Part shown: positions 54,963-63,900 of the stretch, piece by piece
Layout of the letters: every line of letters starts with the position of its first letter
Position numbering within the stretch: position 1 is the first letter of the stretch
Origin: Planctomycetota bacterium
GTDB taxonomy: Bacteria; Planctomycetota; UBA1135; GCA-002686595
Direction: 5' to 3'
Assembly (NCBI GenBank): GCA_026692665.1
Contig: JAPLOF010000057.1
Span: 36,045 to 100,044, forward strand
Length of the DNA stretch: 64,000 bases
The notes under the pieces: model-generated
The model's database searches: none
Seen by the model: the letters and a program-made list of their open reading frames with translations, nothing else
Told to the model about the DNA's origin: nothing
Program-made: the position numbers and the translations under genes

Positions 54963-56213
54963 TCAACCCTTGGGCTTCGGAGTGACCCGCCACACGACCC
55001 CACCCGAGCCCGCGTGGTAGCTGTAGGCGTCGCCGGAGGTGATGTAGACGCGGCCTGCGGCATCGACGAGCAGGTTCTCGCTCTTCATCTTGGGGTTCCC
55101 CGTCCACGCCGCGAGATCGATGTAGGCCGGCTCCTTGCCGTCGCGCGCGTCGTAGATCCGCTTCGGGTCCGGCAGGAAGCGGTAGCAGCGCGAGGGCTTG
55201 GCCGAGATCAGATGCAGATGGCCCTCCGGCCCGAACGACATGTCGGTCACGTTCGCGGATCGCTTCGTCTGCGGGTCGTACGCGTCGAACCGCGCGACGA
55301 GCTCGACCCGGCGCGGCTCGGCCGGCCGCTGATCCACGCCGAGCTTCAGGCGCACGACGTGGCCGGTCGTGCGGGTGCCAACGTACAGCCAGCCGTCGTG
55401 GACGGCGAGCGCGCTGTGCCCCTGCATCTGGATGCGACCGGCATTCCTCGTCTCGACCGACTCCTCGAACACCGGTTCGCTGGGCGGCGCCCCGGCCTCG
55501 GGGTCCTTCTCGAGGGCCCGCAGGTCGTAGAGCACGAGCCGGCTGTTCTCCTTGGAGACGGCGTACAACCAGGAACCGACCGCCAGACAGTTGTCCGGTC
55601 CGTTCAACCAGCCGTGCGGCGGCTTCTGCAGCGCGGGGTCGTGGTGCGGATAGAGCCCGCCCTTGTCGATGTCGTGGCGCTCGACCTCGTACCACTTCGA
55701 GGTGCGCAGGTCGTAGCGCAGGATCGCGTCGGACAGGTTCTTGCTGAACGACTTGCCCGTGTTCTCGTCACGGTCGATCCCGGAGAAGGCGCAGATGTAG
55801 AAGCTCCGCGTCGTCGGGTGCCAGGTGAGGCCGCAGTAGGGACGATCCGTCTCGCGGTCCTTCCAGGGCGGGCTGGCCTGGCGATCCCACAGGCGGAACG
55901 GCGGACTCGTCGGAGCCGCGAGGACGACGCCGTTCTCGCGCACGGCCGGACCCGGTTCGCCGCCCGCGTACTCCTCCGCGATCTCGGGGTCGATCACGTA
56001 GAGAGTCCCCGCCTGATCGTCGACCTCGGCGCTGACCCCGCCGTAGTCGCGCACACGGCCGCGGCACACCACATGGAGCCGTCCGTCGACGAGTTGCAGC
56101 CCGCGCGGGAAGGACGCCTTGGTCGAGATGCGCTCGACGAGGAAGTCGGTCGTCGGTTGCGCCTGGACGGCAGACAGGCCCGAGGCGGCGGCGAGAGCGA
56201 GAGCGTTCAGCAT
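54963..56213 (-). CDS. Exported beta-propeller-like protein of unknown function
   Basis: A 416-residue protein with a signal peptide (MLNALALAAASGLSAVQAQ). The mature part is beta-rich with repeated short blades such as GRLHVVCRGRVRDY, GTLYVIDPE, RLVLYDLR, GWLYVGTRTTGHVVRLKLG and GRVYITSGD, consistent with a secreted propeller. No active-site motif is evident. It lies upstream of the aminotransferase gene on the same strand with a 100-base gap and divergent from the iron-type ABC transporter. Confidence 0.75.
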   Translation of the reverse strand: MLNALALAAASGLSAVQAQPTTDFLVERISTKASFPRGLQLVDGRLHVVCRGRVRDYGGVSAEVDDQAGTLYVIDPEIAEEYAGGEPGPAVRENGVVLAAPTSPPFRLWDRQASPPWKDRETDRPYCGLTWHPTTRSFYICAFSGIDRDENTGKSFSKNLSDAILRYDLRTSKWYEVERHDIDKGGLYPHHDPALQKPPHGWLNGPDNCLAVGSWLYAVSKENSRLVLYDLRALEKDPEAGAPPSEPVFEESVETRNAGRIQMQGHSALAVHDGWLYVGTRTTGHVVRLKLGVDQRPAEPRRVELVARFDAYDPQTKRSANVTDMSFGPEGHLHLISAKPSRCYRFLPDPKRIYDARDGKEPAYIDLAAWTGNPKMKSENLLVDAAGRVYITSGDAYSYHAGSGGVVWRVTPKPKG

Positions 56214-56428
56214 GGGTGGATCGGCGCTTGCAGGTGAGCTGTCGGACCGGGCGCGTTCCGAGGCAAGCTCTGTGCCGCGAACTCCGAGGTGTCGACGAGC
56301 GTGGTCCCTCGCGAACTCGTTACGCTCCAGGAACCCTCGTCGTTTCCAGACCGTGACGGTTCACGGCGCCTGTGTCCGCGGTCGCCGAAGCCGCTAGATT
56401 CCGACCCCGCGCGTATCAGCCCCCCCTC

Positions 56429-57442
56429 ATGCGCCTCCTCCTGTCGCCCAGCCTCCTCGTCCTGCTCGGGCTCGCCGGCTGCGCCCGCAATCCCGACCTG
56501 GTCATCTACTGCTCGCTCGACCAGGAGTTCTCCGAGGAGCTGATCCTGCGCTTCGCGCGCGAGAGCGGCCTCGAAGTCCGCGCCGAGTACGACATCGAGG
56601 CCAACAAGAACGTCGGCCTCGCCACGCGGATCCGCGAGGAGGCCGGTTCGCGCCCGCGCTGCGACGTCTTCTGGAGCAACGAGTGCGCTCAGGTCGTCGC
56701 TCTGGGCGAGGAAGGGCTCCTCCAGACCTACGACTCCCCTTCCGCGCGCGACATCCCGGCCGACTTCCGCGATCCCGAACATCGTTGGACCGGCTTCGCC
56801 GCGCGCGCGCGCGTGCTCATCGTCAACACGCAGCTCGTCCCTCCGGACCAGATCGTCTCCATGTGGGACCTCTTCGACCCGCGCTGGAAGGGCCAGGTCG
56901 CCATGGCGCGGCCGCTCGCCGGTACGACGAACACGCACATGACGGCGCTCTACCTCGCCCTGGGCGAGAAGGAGGCGCTGCGCTACGTCGAGACCGCCGC
57001 TCGGCTCGCGCAGGACGGATCCCTCAACCTGGTCACGGGGAACGCCCACGTCATGCGCCTGGTCCGGGACGGGCAGGCGGCTTTCGGGTGGACGGACTCG
57101 GACGACTTCAACGTGGCACGCGAGGCGGGTTTCCCGGTCGCGGCCGTGTACCCCGATCGCGATGGCGTCGGGACCCTGTTGATCCCGAACACCGTCTGCA
57201 TCCTGGCGAGCGCGCCGCGCGCGGAGGCCGCGCGGAGGTTCGTCGACTGGATCCTGCGTCCGGAGATCGAGGCCGAACTCGCCCGGTCGCGCTCGGCCCA
57301 GATCCCCGTCCGCGCGAACGTGCCTCGCCCCGCGCACGTCGTCGGCCCCGACGCATTCCGCGCGATGAAGGTCGACGGGCGCGAGGTCGGACGGACGGTG
57401 CGTCAGCGCACGGCGGAACTGCAGGAGCTCTTCCTGAAGTGA
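56429..57442 (+). CDS. FbpA/AfuA-like ABC transporter substrate-binding lipoprotein
   Basis: A 337-residue binding protein with a lipoprotein signal (MRLLLSPSLLVLLGLAGC, Cys at about 18). The mature protein resembles ferric-iron-type class II binding proteins: VIYCSLDQEFSEELILRFARESG, DVFWSNECAQVVALGEEGLL, MARPLAGTTNTHMTALY, and VRRFVDWILRPEIE-like end. Metal or anion preference is not certain. The start at 56429 gives the lipobox; an ATG-like start further upstream would lengthen the leader. GTGA overlap to the permease gene. Confidence 0.88.
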   Translation: MRLLLSPSLLVLLGLAGCARNPDLVIYCSLDQEFSEELILRFARESGLEVRAEYDIEANKNVGLATRIREEAGSRPRCDVFWSNECAQVVALGEEGLLQTYDSPSARDIPADFRDPEHRWTGFAARARVLIVNTQLVPPDQIVSMWDLFDPRWKGQVAMARPLAGTTNTHMTALYLALGEKEALRYVETAARLAQDGSLNLVTGNAHVMRLVRDGQAAFGWTDSDDFNVAREAGFPVAAVYPDRDGVGTLLIPNTVCILASAPRAEAARRFVDWILRPEIEAELARSRSAQIPVRANVPRPAHVVGPDAFRAMKVDGREVGRTVRQRTAELQELFLK

Positions 57443-58977
57443 GCCGACCGCTCCTCCTCGCGGCCGTCGTCGCGTTCGCGCTCCTCGGCCTGGCACCCGT
57501 GGTCGTGATGGTCGCGCGCGTGGACGGGGCCGACCTCCACGCGATCCTGGCAGCTCGCTCGGCGGCGCTTCTGGGACGCACCGCTCTGCTGGGCGCCGGC
57601 GCGGCGCTGATCGCTCTCGTGGTCGGGATCCCGTTCGGTTTCCTCGTGGCCCGCACGGACGTGCCGGGCGCGCCCCTGTGGCGCATCGCGGGCGTGCTGC
57701 CGATCCTGTTGCCGCCGCTGGTCGTGGCCATGAGCTGGGCGGGCATGACCACGCTGCGCGGCGGGCTCGCGACGACGCTCGTCCTCGGGCTGTGCACGTT
57801 CCCTCTCGTGGCCCTCTACTCCGCGCGCGCCTTCGAGCGCGTCGACGGCCGCCAGGAGGAGGCCGCCCTGCTGGCGGGCGGACTGCGAGCGGCCCTGCGC
57901 GCGGAACTGCCGCTGGTCCTGCCCAGCGCGCTCTTCGCGGCCTGCTTCGCGTTCGTCCTGGCGATCAACGACTTCGCGGTGCCGGACTACGTCTCGTCGA
58001 TCGGGCCGAAGTGGAACGTGTACGCGGACGAGATCTTCGCTTCGTGGCGGTCATCGCGGGACACGGGCTCCGCCGTCGCGTCCGCGCTGCCGCTCGTCCT
58101 GCTCACCGCGCTGGCACTCTGGCCGGCGCTCGAGATGCGGCGTCGGAGTCTCCTGACCTCGTTCTCCGGCGACTTCCGCGCGCCGGGGACGTTGCGCCTC
58201 GGATTCTGGCGCTGGCCGGCGCTCGCCTTCGTGCTCGCGGTGCTCGGCGTCGCGGCGTTCACCCCGCTCGGGCGGCTCGTGTGGGAGTCGGGCGGCGGCG
58301 CGCGCGGATTCTCGGCCGCGAACATGCAGGCCTCGTTCGCGCGAGCGCTCGAGCTCGGCCGCGCGAACCTGGCCTCCAGCCTCACCTTCGCCCTCGGCGC
58401 GGCCGTGATCGCGGTCCCTTTGGGCCTCGTGCTCGGTCACGCGCTGGAGCGCAGCGGGACCCTGGGGCGCCGCCTCGCGCCGCTCGTCCTGATCCCGATC
58501 GCGGTGCCGGCCATCCTGTTCGGGATCGGGGGCATCGCGCTGTGGAACCACGCGGCGACAGGGGCGATCTACGACTCGGGCTGGATGGCGGTGTTGCTCT
58601 TCGCCGGGCGATTCCTGCCGTTCGCCGTCCTTTCCTGCGCGGCGGCGACGGCCATGCTCGACCGGCGCGTCGAGGATTCCGCGCGCCTCGCCGGCGCCGG
58701 ACCCGCGCGACGCCTCGTGCGGATCGTCGGACCCGCACTCGCGCCGGCCGTCTTCGGCAGCGGGCTCGTCGTGTTCGTGCTGTCCATGCGCGAACTCGAC
58801 GCCGCGATCCTGGTTCCCGCCGCGAACTCGACCGTCCTGTTCCGTCTCTACAACGCGGTCCACTTCGGGCGCGACGACTTCGTGGCCGCCTTGGCGCTGC
58901 TCGTCGTGTTCTTCGTCGTCGCGCCCGGCCTCTTGTGGACCCTCTTCGCGCGGCGCCGACTGGAGATCCTGCCGTGA
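57439..58977 (+). CDS. ABC transporter permease, two fused halves (FbpB-like)
   Basis: A 512-residue permease with two homologous halves of about six membrane segments each (about 7-240 and 270-510), as in FbpB/ThiP. The EAA loops read EEAALLAGGLRAALRAELPLVLP in the first half and EDSARLAGAGPARRLVRIVGPAL in the second. It should form the whole translocation channel. GTG start overlaps the binding-protein stop, and its own stop overlaps the ATPase start (GTGA). Confidence 0.92.
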   Translation: MSRPLLLAAVVAFALLGLAPVVVMVARVDGADLHAILAARSAALLGRTALLGAGAALIALVVGIPFGFLVARTDVPGAPLWRIAGVLPILLPPLVVAMSWAGMTTLRGGLATTLVLGLCTFPLVALYSARAFERVDGRQEEAALLAGGLRAALRAELPLVLPSALFAACFAFVLAINDFAVPDYVSSIGPKWNVYADEIFASWRSSRDTGSAVASALPLVLLTALALWPALEMRRRSLLTSFSGDFRAPGTLRLGFWRWPALAFVLAVLGVAAFTPLGRLVWESGGGARGFSAANMQASFARALELGRANLASSLTFALGAAVIAVPLGLVLGHALERSGTLGRRLAPLVLIPIAVPAILFGIGGIALWNHAATGAIYDSGWMAVLLFAGRFLPFAVLSCAAATAMLDRRVEDSARLAGAGPARRLVRIVGPALAPAVFGSGLVVFVLSMRELDAAILVPAANSTVLFRLYNAVHFGRDDFVAALALLVVFFVVAPGLLWTLFARRRLEILP

Positions 58978-59651
58978 ACGCCGTCGTGCTCGAGAACCTC
59001 CGCGTCGAACTCGGCGGCCGCTGCGTCCTCGGACCGCTCGACCTGGAGCCGGTCCGCGGCACGTGGACGCTCGTCGTCGGTCCGTCGGGGTCCGGGAAGA
59101 CGACCCTCCTGCGTGCGATCTCCGGTCTCCTGGCACCAGCCTCGGGCCGGATCCTGCTGGCGGGATCCGTGGCGAGCGACGGCCAGCGGCTCGTGATTCC
59201 GCCCGAGCGCCGCCGGATCGGATTCGTGTTCCAGGGCGGTGGGGCGGGCCTCTGGCCGCACCTGTCCGCCCGCGCGACGATCGAGTTCGTGCTCGCGGCG
59301 CACCACGTGCCGCGCGCGGACCGCGCGCGCCGGATCACGGAGCTCCTGGAGCTCGTGGAGTTGCGCGGACTGGAAGCGCGCCGCCCGGGCGAGCTGTCGG
59401 GAGGCGAGGCGCAGCGCCTCGCGCTGGCGCGCGCCCTGGCTCACGATCCCGAGTTGCTGCTCCTCGACGAACCGCTGGGGCCCTTGGATGCGCGGCTCCG
59501 GATGGAACTCGCCGCCCGCATTCGCGAGGTCCACGTCCGCCGTGGACTGACGACCTTGCACGTCACCCACGATCCAGAGGAGGTGCGCCACCTCGCCGAT
59601 CGATCCGTCCGCCTCGAAGGCGGCCACATCGTGTCCCAGAACTCCAACTGA
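58974..59651 (+). CDS. ABC transporter ATP-binding protein (FbpC-like)
   Basis: A 225-residue ATPase: Walker A GPSGSGKTT, signature LSGGEAQRLALARAL, Walker B LLLDEPLGPLD and switch His in HVTHD. It lacks the C-terminal regulatory domain seen in many iron/sugar ATPases, so it is a short form. GTG start coupled to the permease. Completes the three-gene importer. Confidence 0.95.
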   Translation: MNAVVLENLRVELGGRCVLGPLDLEPVRGTWTLVVGPSGSGKTTLLRAISGLLAPASGRILLAGSVASDGQRLVIPPERRRIGFVFQGGGAGLWPHLSARATIEFVLAAHHVPRADRARRITELLELVELRGLEARRPGELSGGEAQRLALARALAHDPELLLLDEPLGPLDARLRMELAARIREVHVRRGLTTLHVTHDPEEVRHLADRSVRLEGGHIVSQNSN

Positions 59652-59652
59652 C

Positions 59653-60639
59653 ATGCTGTCCACCCGCATCGTCCTCGGAATCGTCGTGCTGGGCGCCACG
59701 GTCCTGGGTCTCTCTCTCGTCTTCCAGCGCCCTCCGCCGCCCGCGGAAGCCTCGGTGTTCACGAGCTCGAACCAGTGCCAGGCCTGCCACGCCACCGTGC
59801 ACGCGGAATGGGCCGACTCGCAGCACGCGCAGTCCTGGATCAACCCCGCGGTCCGCGCGCTCTCGAACGACTTCGCGAACACCGACTGCATCGACTGCCA
59901 CGCGCCGCGCCCCGTGCTCGAGACCGGTCTCGCGAACCGGGTCCTCCCGCGCGAGAGCCGTCGCTCGGAGGGCGTCGATTGCATCGCGTGCCACCAGTTG
60001 CCGGACGGGCGCATGGCGGGCACGTTGGACCGCGCGGACGTCGCCTGCCGTCCGGTCGCGACACGCGACCTCGCGCGGGTCGAGTACTGCGCGCCGTGCC
60101 ACGATCAGCACAAGACGGTGACGCAGTGGCGGGAAACCGAGTACGCCCGGAATGGAATCGGTTGCGTGGACTGCCACATGCCGTTCCGCAACGGAGATCC
60201 GAATCAGGGCCGCGACCACGCGATGCACGGGGGACACTCGATCGACGTGGTGCGGAAGGCCGTCACGCTGGGCGCCGATCGAGTCGGCGACAAGGTGCTC
60301 GCGCGCGTCGAGAACGTCGGAGCCGGGCACCACTTCCCCACGGACGAACGCTCGCGCGCGGCGGACGTCTTCTGGCGCACGCTTCCGAAGGACGGCTCCG
60401 CCGGCGGACCGTGGCGCTGGGCCTACCGGTTCCGGAGCCCCTATCGTCACGAGGTCGAGCTCGTGGACACGCTCCTGCCGGCGCACCAGACCCGCGAGGT
60501 CGAGATCGCGGATCCCGACGCTCGCGGCCGCATCGAAGTCGCGCTCTTCTACAAGCTCTCGCCCTACTGGAAGGATCCGGCGAACCCGGATCCCGAAGGC
60601 GAAGCGCGCCTCGTGCACCGCGTCGTGGTCGAGCCATGA
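59653..60639 (+). CDS. Pentaheme c-type cytochrome
   Basis: A 328-residue exported protein with an N-terminal anchor (LSTRIVLGIVVLGATVLGLSLVF) and five CxxCH haem sites: CQACH, CIDCH, CIACH, CAPCH, CVDCH, between about residues 37 and 178. Spare His residues (HAEW, HAQSW, HGGHS) could be distal ligands. The C-terminal 110 residues are beta-rich with GAGHHFPTDERSR, a layout seen in c554-type multihaem proteins. It may carry electrons in the periplasm. ATG one base after the ATPase stop. Confidence 0.9.
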   Translation: MLSTRIVLGIVVLGATVLGLSLVFQRPPPPAEASVFTSSNQCQACHATVHAEWADSQHAQSWINPAVRALSNDFANTDCIDCHAPRPVLETGLANRVLPRESRRSEGVDCIACHQLPDGRMAGTLDRADVACRPVATRDLARVEYCAPCHDQHKTVTQWRETEYARNGIGCVDCHMPFRNGDPNQGRDHAMHGGHSIDVVRKAVTLGADRVGDKVLARVENVGAGHHFPTDERSRAADVFWRTLPKDGSAGGPWRWAYRFRSPYRHEVELVDTLLPAHQTREVEIADPDARGRIEVALFYKLSPYWKDPANPDPEGEARLVHRVVVEP

Positions 60640-62099
60640 GACACGCACAGCTCCTCGGCCTGATGCTCGTGTCGGCCTGCTCCTCGGATGCGACTCCGGC
60701 GGCCGGCAAGCCCAGGTTCGAGCTGCGCGCGGTGGTGAAGCCCGCGCTGGCGGAAGCCGCGGCGCGGGCTCCGCTCGCAGCGATCGCGGGAGCGGCGGCC
60801 GACCCCGAAGCCGTGGATGCGGTGCTCGGGACGCTCGGGAGTCCGGACGCACGCCTGCACGGGCTCGCGCTCGAGGATGCCAAGGCCCTCGGAGACAGCG
60901 CGCTCCCGGCGCTCGTGGCCGTGCTCGCCGATCCGGCGGCCGCCCCGGCACGCCGGAACGCCTCCGCGCAGGCCCTGGGCGCCATCGCGACGCTGGCAGC
61001 CGTCGATGGGCTCCTCACGCGGCTCGAAGCGGACCGCGAACCCTGGCTGCGCGCGCAGTGCGCCTGGCAGATCCGGATGGCGGGCCGTGACGAGGCCGTC
61101 CCGCGACTCGTCCTGCGGCTGAAGTACGAGGCCGACAGTGCGACGGTGATCTGGATCGCCGACGCGCTCGCGAGCTTCGGCAACCTGTCCGGCCTGGAGG
61201 GTCTGCGCGTCCTGCGCGACACCGCGGCGGACGGGGCCGTCCGCGCCGCGGCGGCCGAACGCCTGGCGGCGCTCGCCGGCGAGCGTGGTTTCGCGGACGG
61301 AGATGCGCTCTACGGCGCGTGGTGGCGCGGCGAGCCGCTGGCCGGGCCCGCGGCGCGGGAGCCGAGCCCGGAGCTCCTGCGCGAGGCGTGGGACCGCATC
61401 GGCCGCCTCGCCGAGTGGGACCTGCGTCGCGTGGACGATGCGCGTTTCGTGCTCGTGCGCCTCGACGCGTGGGTCGTGCCGATGCTCACCGCGGCCTTGC
61501 GCGACGCGGACGTCTACACGCGGGTCCACGCCGCCCAGTGCCTCGAGCGCCGCGGCCCCCGTGCGCGCGCAGCGGTTCCGGAACTCGTCGCGGGACTCGC
61601 GGAGCCGCGGCTCGCACCGGGAGCCGCGGCCGCACTGGCTGCGATCGGCGAGCGCGGTGCGGCCGCTCCGCTCGAGGAATTGCTGCGGACCACGCACGAC
61701 GTCGAACTGCGCATCGCCGCGGCTCGTGCGCTGGGTGCGATCGGCGGGGCCAGTACGCTCGACCTCTTGCGCGGAGCCTGGAAACCCGACCAGCCCATCG
61801 ACCTCCGCCAGGCCGCCGCGGGATCGCTGGTCGCTCTGGGCGAAGGCGATGCCGTCGCGCCGTTCCTCCTCGAGTGCCTCGGCTCGCCGCAGGCCGACGC
61901 CAGTTCCGCCGAACACGCGTTGGGGGCGTGGATCCAAGGCCGGGCCGAGCGCGGCGCAGGAACCTGGCGGGAATTCTCGACGCGCTGGATCGCGCTCGAA
62001 CCGGCTCCGGGCACCGTCCCCGATGCCGCCGAGGTGGCACGGCGCAGGGCGCAGCGCACGGAGATCGCGCGCGCCGCGATCCAGGAACTGGGTTCCTGA
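60636..62099 (+). CDS. HEAT-repeat lipoprotein
   Basis: A 487-residue protein with a short lipoprotein signal (MRHAQLLGLMLVSAC). The rest consists of HEAT/PBS-lyase repeats (for example LPALVAVLADPAAAPARRNASAQALGAIA and RAAVPELVAGLAEPRLAPGAAAALAAIG) to residue 420, then a helical end. ATG overlaps the cytochrome stop (ATGA), so both are translated together; a role as assembly or docking platform for the cytochrome is possible but inferred. Confidence 0.82.
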   Translation: MRHAQLLGLMLVSACSSDATPAAGKPRFELRAVVKPALAEAAARAPLAAIAGAAADPEAVDAVLGTLGSPDARLHGLALEDAKALGDSALPALVAVLADPAAAPARRNASAQALGAIATLAAVDGLLTRLEADREPWLRAQCAWQIRMAGRDEAVPRLVLRLKYEADSATVIWIADALASFGNLSGLEGLRVLRDTAADGAVRAAAAERLAALAGERGFADGDALYGAWWRGEPLAGPAAREPSPELLREAWDRIGRLAEWDLRRVDDARFVLVRLDAWVVPMLTAALRDADVYTRVHAAQCLERRGPRARAAVPELVAGLAEPRLAPGAAAALAAIGERGAAAPLEELLRTTHDVELRIAAARALGAIGGASTLDLLRGAWKPDQPIDLRQAAAGSLVALGEGDAVAPFLLECLGSPQADASSAEHALGAWIQGRAERGAGTWREFSTRWIALEPAPGTVPDAAEVARRRAQRTEIARAAIQELGS

Positions 62100-62176
62100 T
62101 CGCCGCCCGGCCTGGAGCCCAGGAGCGACGCAGGAGGCGCCGAGGAGAGCGAGGCTTCCGAATCCGGTCCGCGCGC

Positions 62177-63088
62177 TCAGCCGGCCCGGGAAGCGACCCA
62201 GGCCACCGTCGCGATCCAGCCGGCCGTGTTGATCGCGAAGAGGACGTCGCCGCCGAGCAGGATCTTCGTCGGGCTGCCCCCGCCCTTCTGCGTGTGGACC
62301 AGGAAGAGGTAGCGGCCGAGACCGAACACGACGAACGGCACGGTCCACACCAGCCGATCGCCGTCGAACTTGACGACCGTCTCCTCGGCCACCGTGTACA
62401 TCGTGTACGTCACGATGGTGCACGCCGCGAGCACCGTCGTCATCTGGTCCAGGAAGGCGGCGTTGTACTCGCGCAGGATCGCGCGGTGCTCACCCCGACC
62501 GTCGCCCAGGAGGTCCATCTCCGCCTTGCGCTTGCACAGCGCCAGGAACAGAGCCAGGAACATGGTGCACAAGAGCAGCCAGTGCGAGATGACGACGCCG
62601 GCGGCGAGCGCGCCCGCGATCACGCGCAGCAGGAAGCCGGCCGCGATGCAGAAGGCGTCGACGAGCACGACGTGCTTGAGGCGCACGCTGTAGGCCCAGT
62701 TCATCGCCATGTAGCCGACGACGACGGGCCACACCGCGACGGGCGAGCCCTCGGCCTGGAGCGCGCACAGGATGGCTCCCGCGCCGCAGGCCACCGACAT
62801 CGCCATGGCGGTCGAAGCACCGACCCGCCCCGATGCGATCGGACGCTTCGACTTGGTCGGGTGGCGCCGGTCGGATTCGCGGTCGACGATGTCGTTGATC
62901 AGGTAGATCGCGCTCGCGCCCAGGCAGAACGCGGCGAACGCCCACAGCGTCCGGCGCACGTCGTCCATGCGCCCCTGAAAGAGACCGCCCTGCGAACCGC
63001 GCGCGAACACCAGCGCCGCGAAGACGAAGACGTTCTTGACCCACTGGTGCGGGCGCAGGGCGAGGATCAGGGCCTTCGGGTCCATCAT
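62177..63088 (-). CDS. UbiA-family prenyltransferase, decaprenyl-phosphate phosphoribosyltransferase-like
   Basis: A 303-residue membrane protein with about eight or nine membrane segments. LRPHQWVKNVFVFAALVF at the start, NDIVDRESDRRHPTKSKRPIASG (Asp-rich motif with HPxKxxRPI) and the loop SVRLKHVVLVDAFCIAAGF match the DPPR-synthase branch of UbiA enzymes, which attach phosphoribose to polyprenyl phosphate. It could supply a lipid-linked pentose for envelope glycans. No DprE1/E2 partner gene is beside it. Tandem ATGs at 63088 and 63085. Confidence 0.9.
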   Translation of the reverse strand: MMDPKALILALRPHQWVKNVFVFAALVFARGSQGGLFQGRMDDVRRTLWAFAAFCLGASAIYLINDIVDRESDRRHPTKSKRPIASGRVGASTAMAMSVACGAGAILCALQAEGSPVAVWPVVVGYMAMNWAYSVRLKHVVLVDAFCIAAGFLLRVIAGALAAGVVISHWLLLCTMFLALFLALCKRKAEMDLLGDGRGEHRAILREYNAAFLDQMTTVLAACTIVTYTMYTVAEETVVKFDGDRLVWTVPFVVFGLGRYLFLVHTQKGGGSPTKILLGGDVLFAINTAGWIATVAWVASRAG

Positions 63089-63191
63089 CGGGAGGCGCAG
63101 GTCGTGCGCCCGGAATCCGAGAGGATCGGCCCGGGCGGGCGCGGGGCTGACGGGAAACCCGCGGATTCTCGGGGGCGGCTGCCGGGGCCGT

Positions 63192-63863
63192 TCAATCCAG
63201 GCTGAGCTTGCGCAGCTCTTCGATCGGCGAGTCCGGACCGACGACGAGGTGTTCGTCGTCCGGGCCGATGATGCCCTTCTCGCGCAGTTCGCCCAGCTCG
63301 TACGTCGACACCACGGCGCTGTCGAGCAGCGCGCAGGTCGTCGTGCGGTGGTTCATCTCGGGGTCGTTGTCGTCCGCGACGAGCACTTCCTTGCCCGAGC
63401 CGTCGGGAAAGCGGCGCAACGGGTAGCGCTTCACGTCGCGACCCGCGTAGGCGGTGTACGTGCCGTCGACGCCGTCGAGATGCTTGAACCAATCGGTCGG
63501 ATCCTCGGCGCTGAGGCCGGTGAGCGCGCTCTTCTTGATCGCCGGGCAGGAGAGGCTCTCGGCGCGGTCCTTCGTGTTGTTCCAGACGCCGCTCGAGATC
63601 AGCGCGCCTAGGAACTTCGCGCCGCCCTCCTTGGGGAGGTCCTTGTGCTTCGTCTCGTACATCACGAAACCGCCGTAGATCTCCTGCAGGTTCTTCTTGC
63701 AGGCGGTCACGCGCGCCTGGTCGATCGCCTCGGGGATCTTGGGCAGGAGGAAGACCATCAGGATCGAGATGATCAGGATGACCGCCAGGAGCTCGATCAG
63801 CGTGAAGCCGGCGCGCAGGATCGAACCGGCACGGAGGGGAGAACGTCGGGCTTGGGTACGCAT
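63192..63863 (-). CDS. Type II secretion/prepilin-like protein
   Basis: A 223-residue protein with a prepilin leader: basic 19-residue leader ending AG, then FTLIELLAVILIISILMVFLLPKI with Phe as first mature residue and Glu at +5. Mature part resembles GspG/PilE-type pseudopilins (VTACKKNLQEIYGGFVMYETKHKDLPKEGG). The C-terminal 130 residues are unusual and soluble-looking. No secretion-system genes are adjacent in the window. A candidate promoter sits just upstream. Confidence 0.85.
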   Translation of the reverse strand: MRTQARRSPLRAGSILRAGFTLIELLAVILIISILMVFLLPKIPEAIDQARVTACKKNLQEIYGGFVMYETKHKDLPKEGGAKFLGALISSGVWNNTKDRAESLSCPAIKKSALTGLSAEDPTDWFKHLDGVDGTYTAYAGRDVKRYPLRRFPDGSGKEVLVADDNDPEMNHRTTTCALLDSAVVSTYELGELREKGIIGPDDEHLVVGPDSPIEELRKLSLD

Positions 63864-63871
63864 CGCGGACG

Positions 63872-63900
63872 GTTGTACCCCGTGAAGCGCCCAGGGTCAC
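63872..63900 (-). promoter_or_regulatory. Candidate promoter for the prepilin-like gene
   Basis: On the minus strand GTGACC (63900-63895), 17 bases, TACAAC (63877-63872). Each hexamer matches about four of six consensus bases. The start site would fall within a few bases of the ATG (63863), implying a near-leaderless transcript. Confidence 0.35.
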
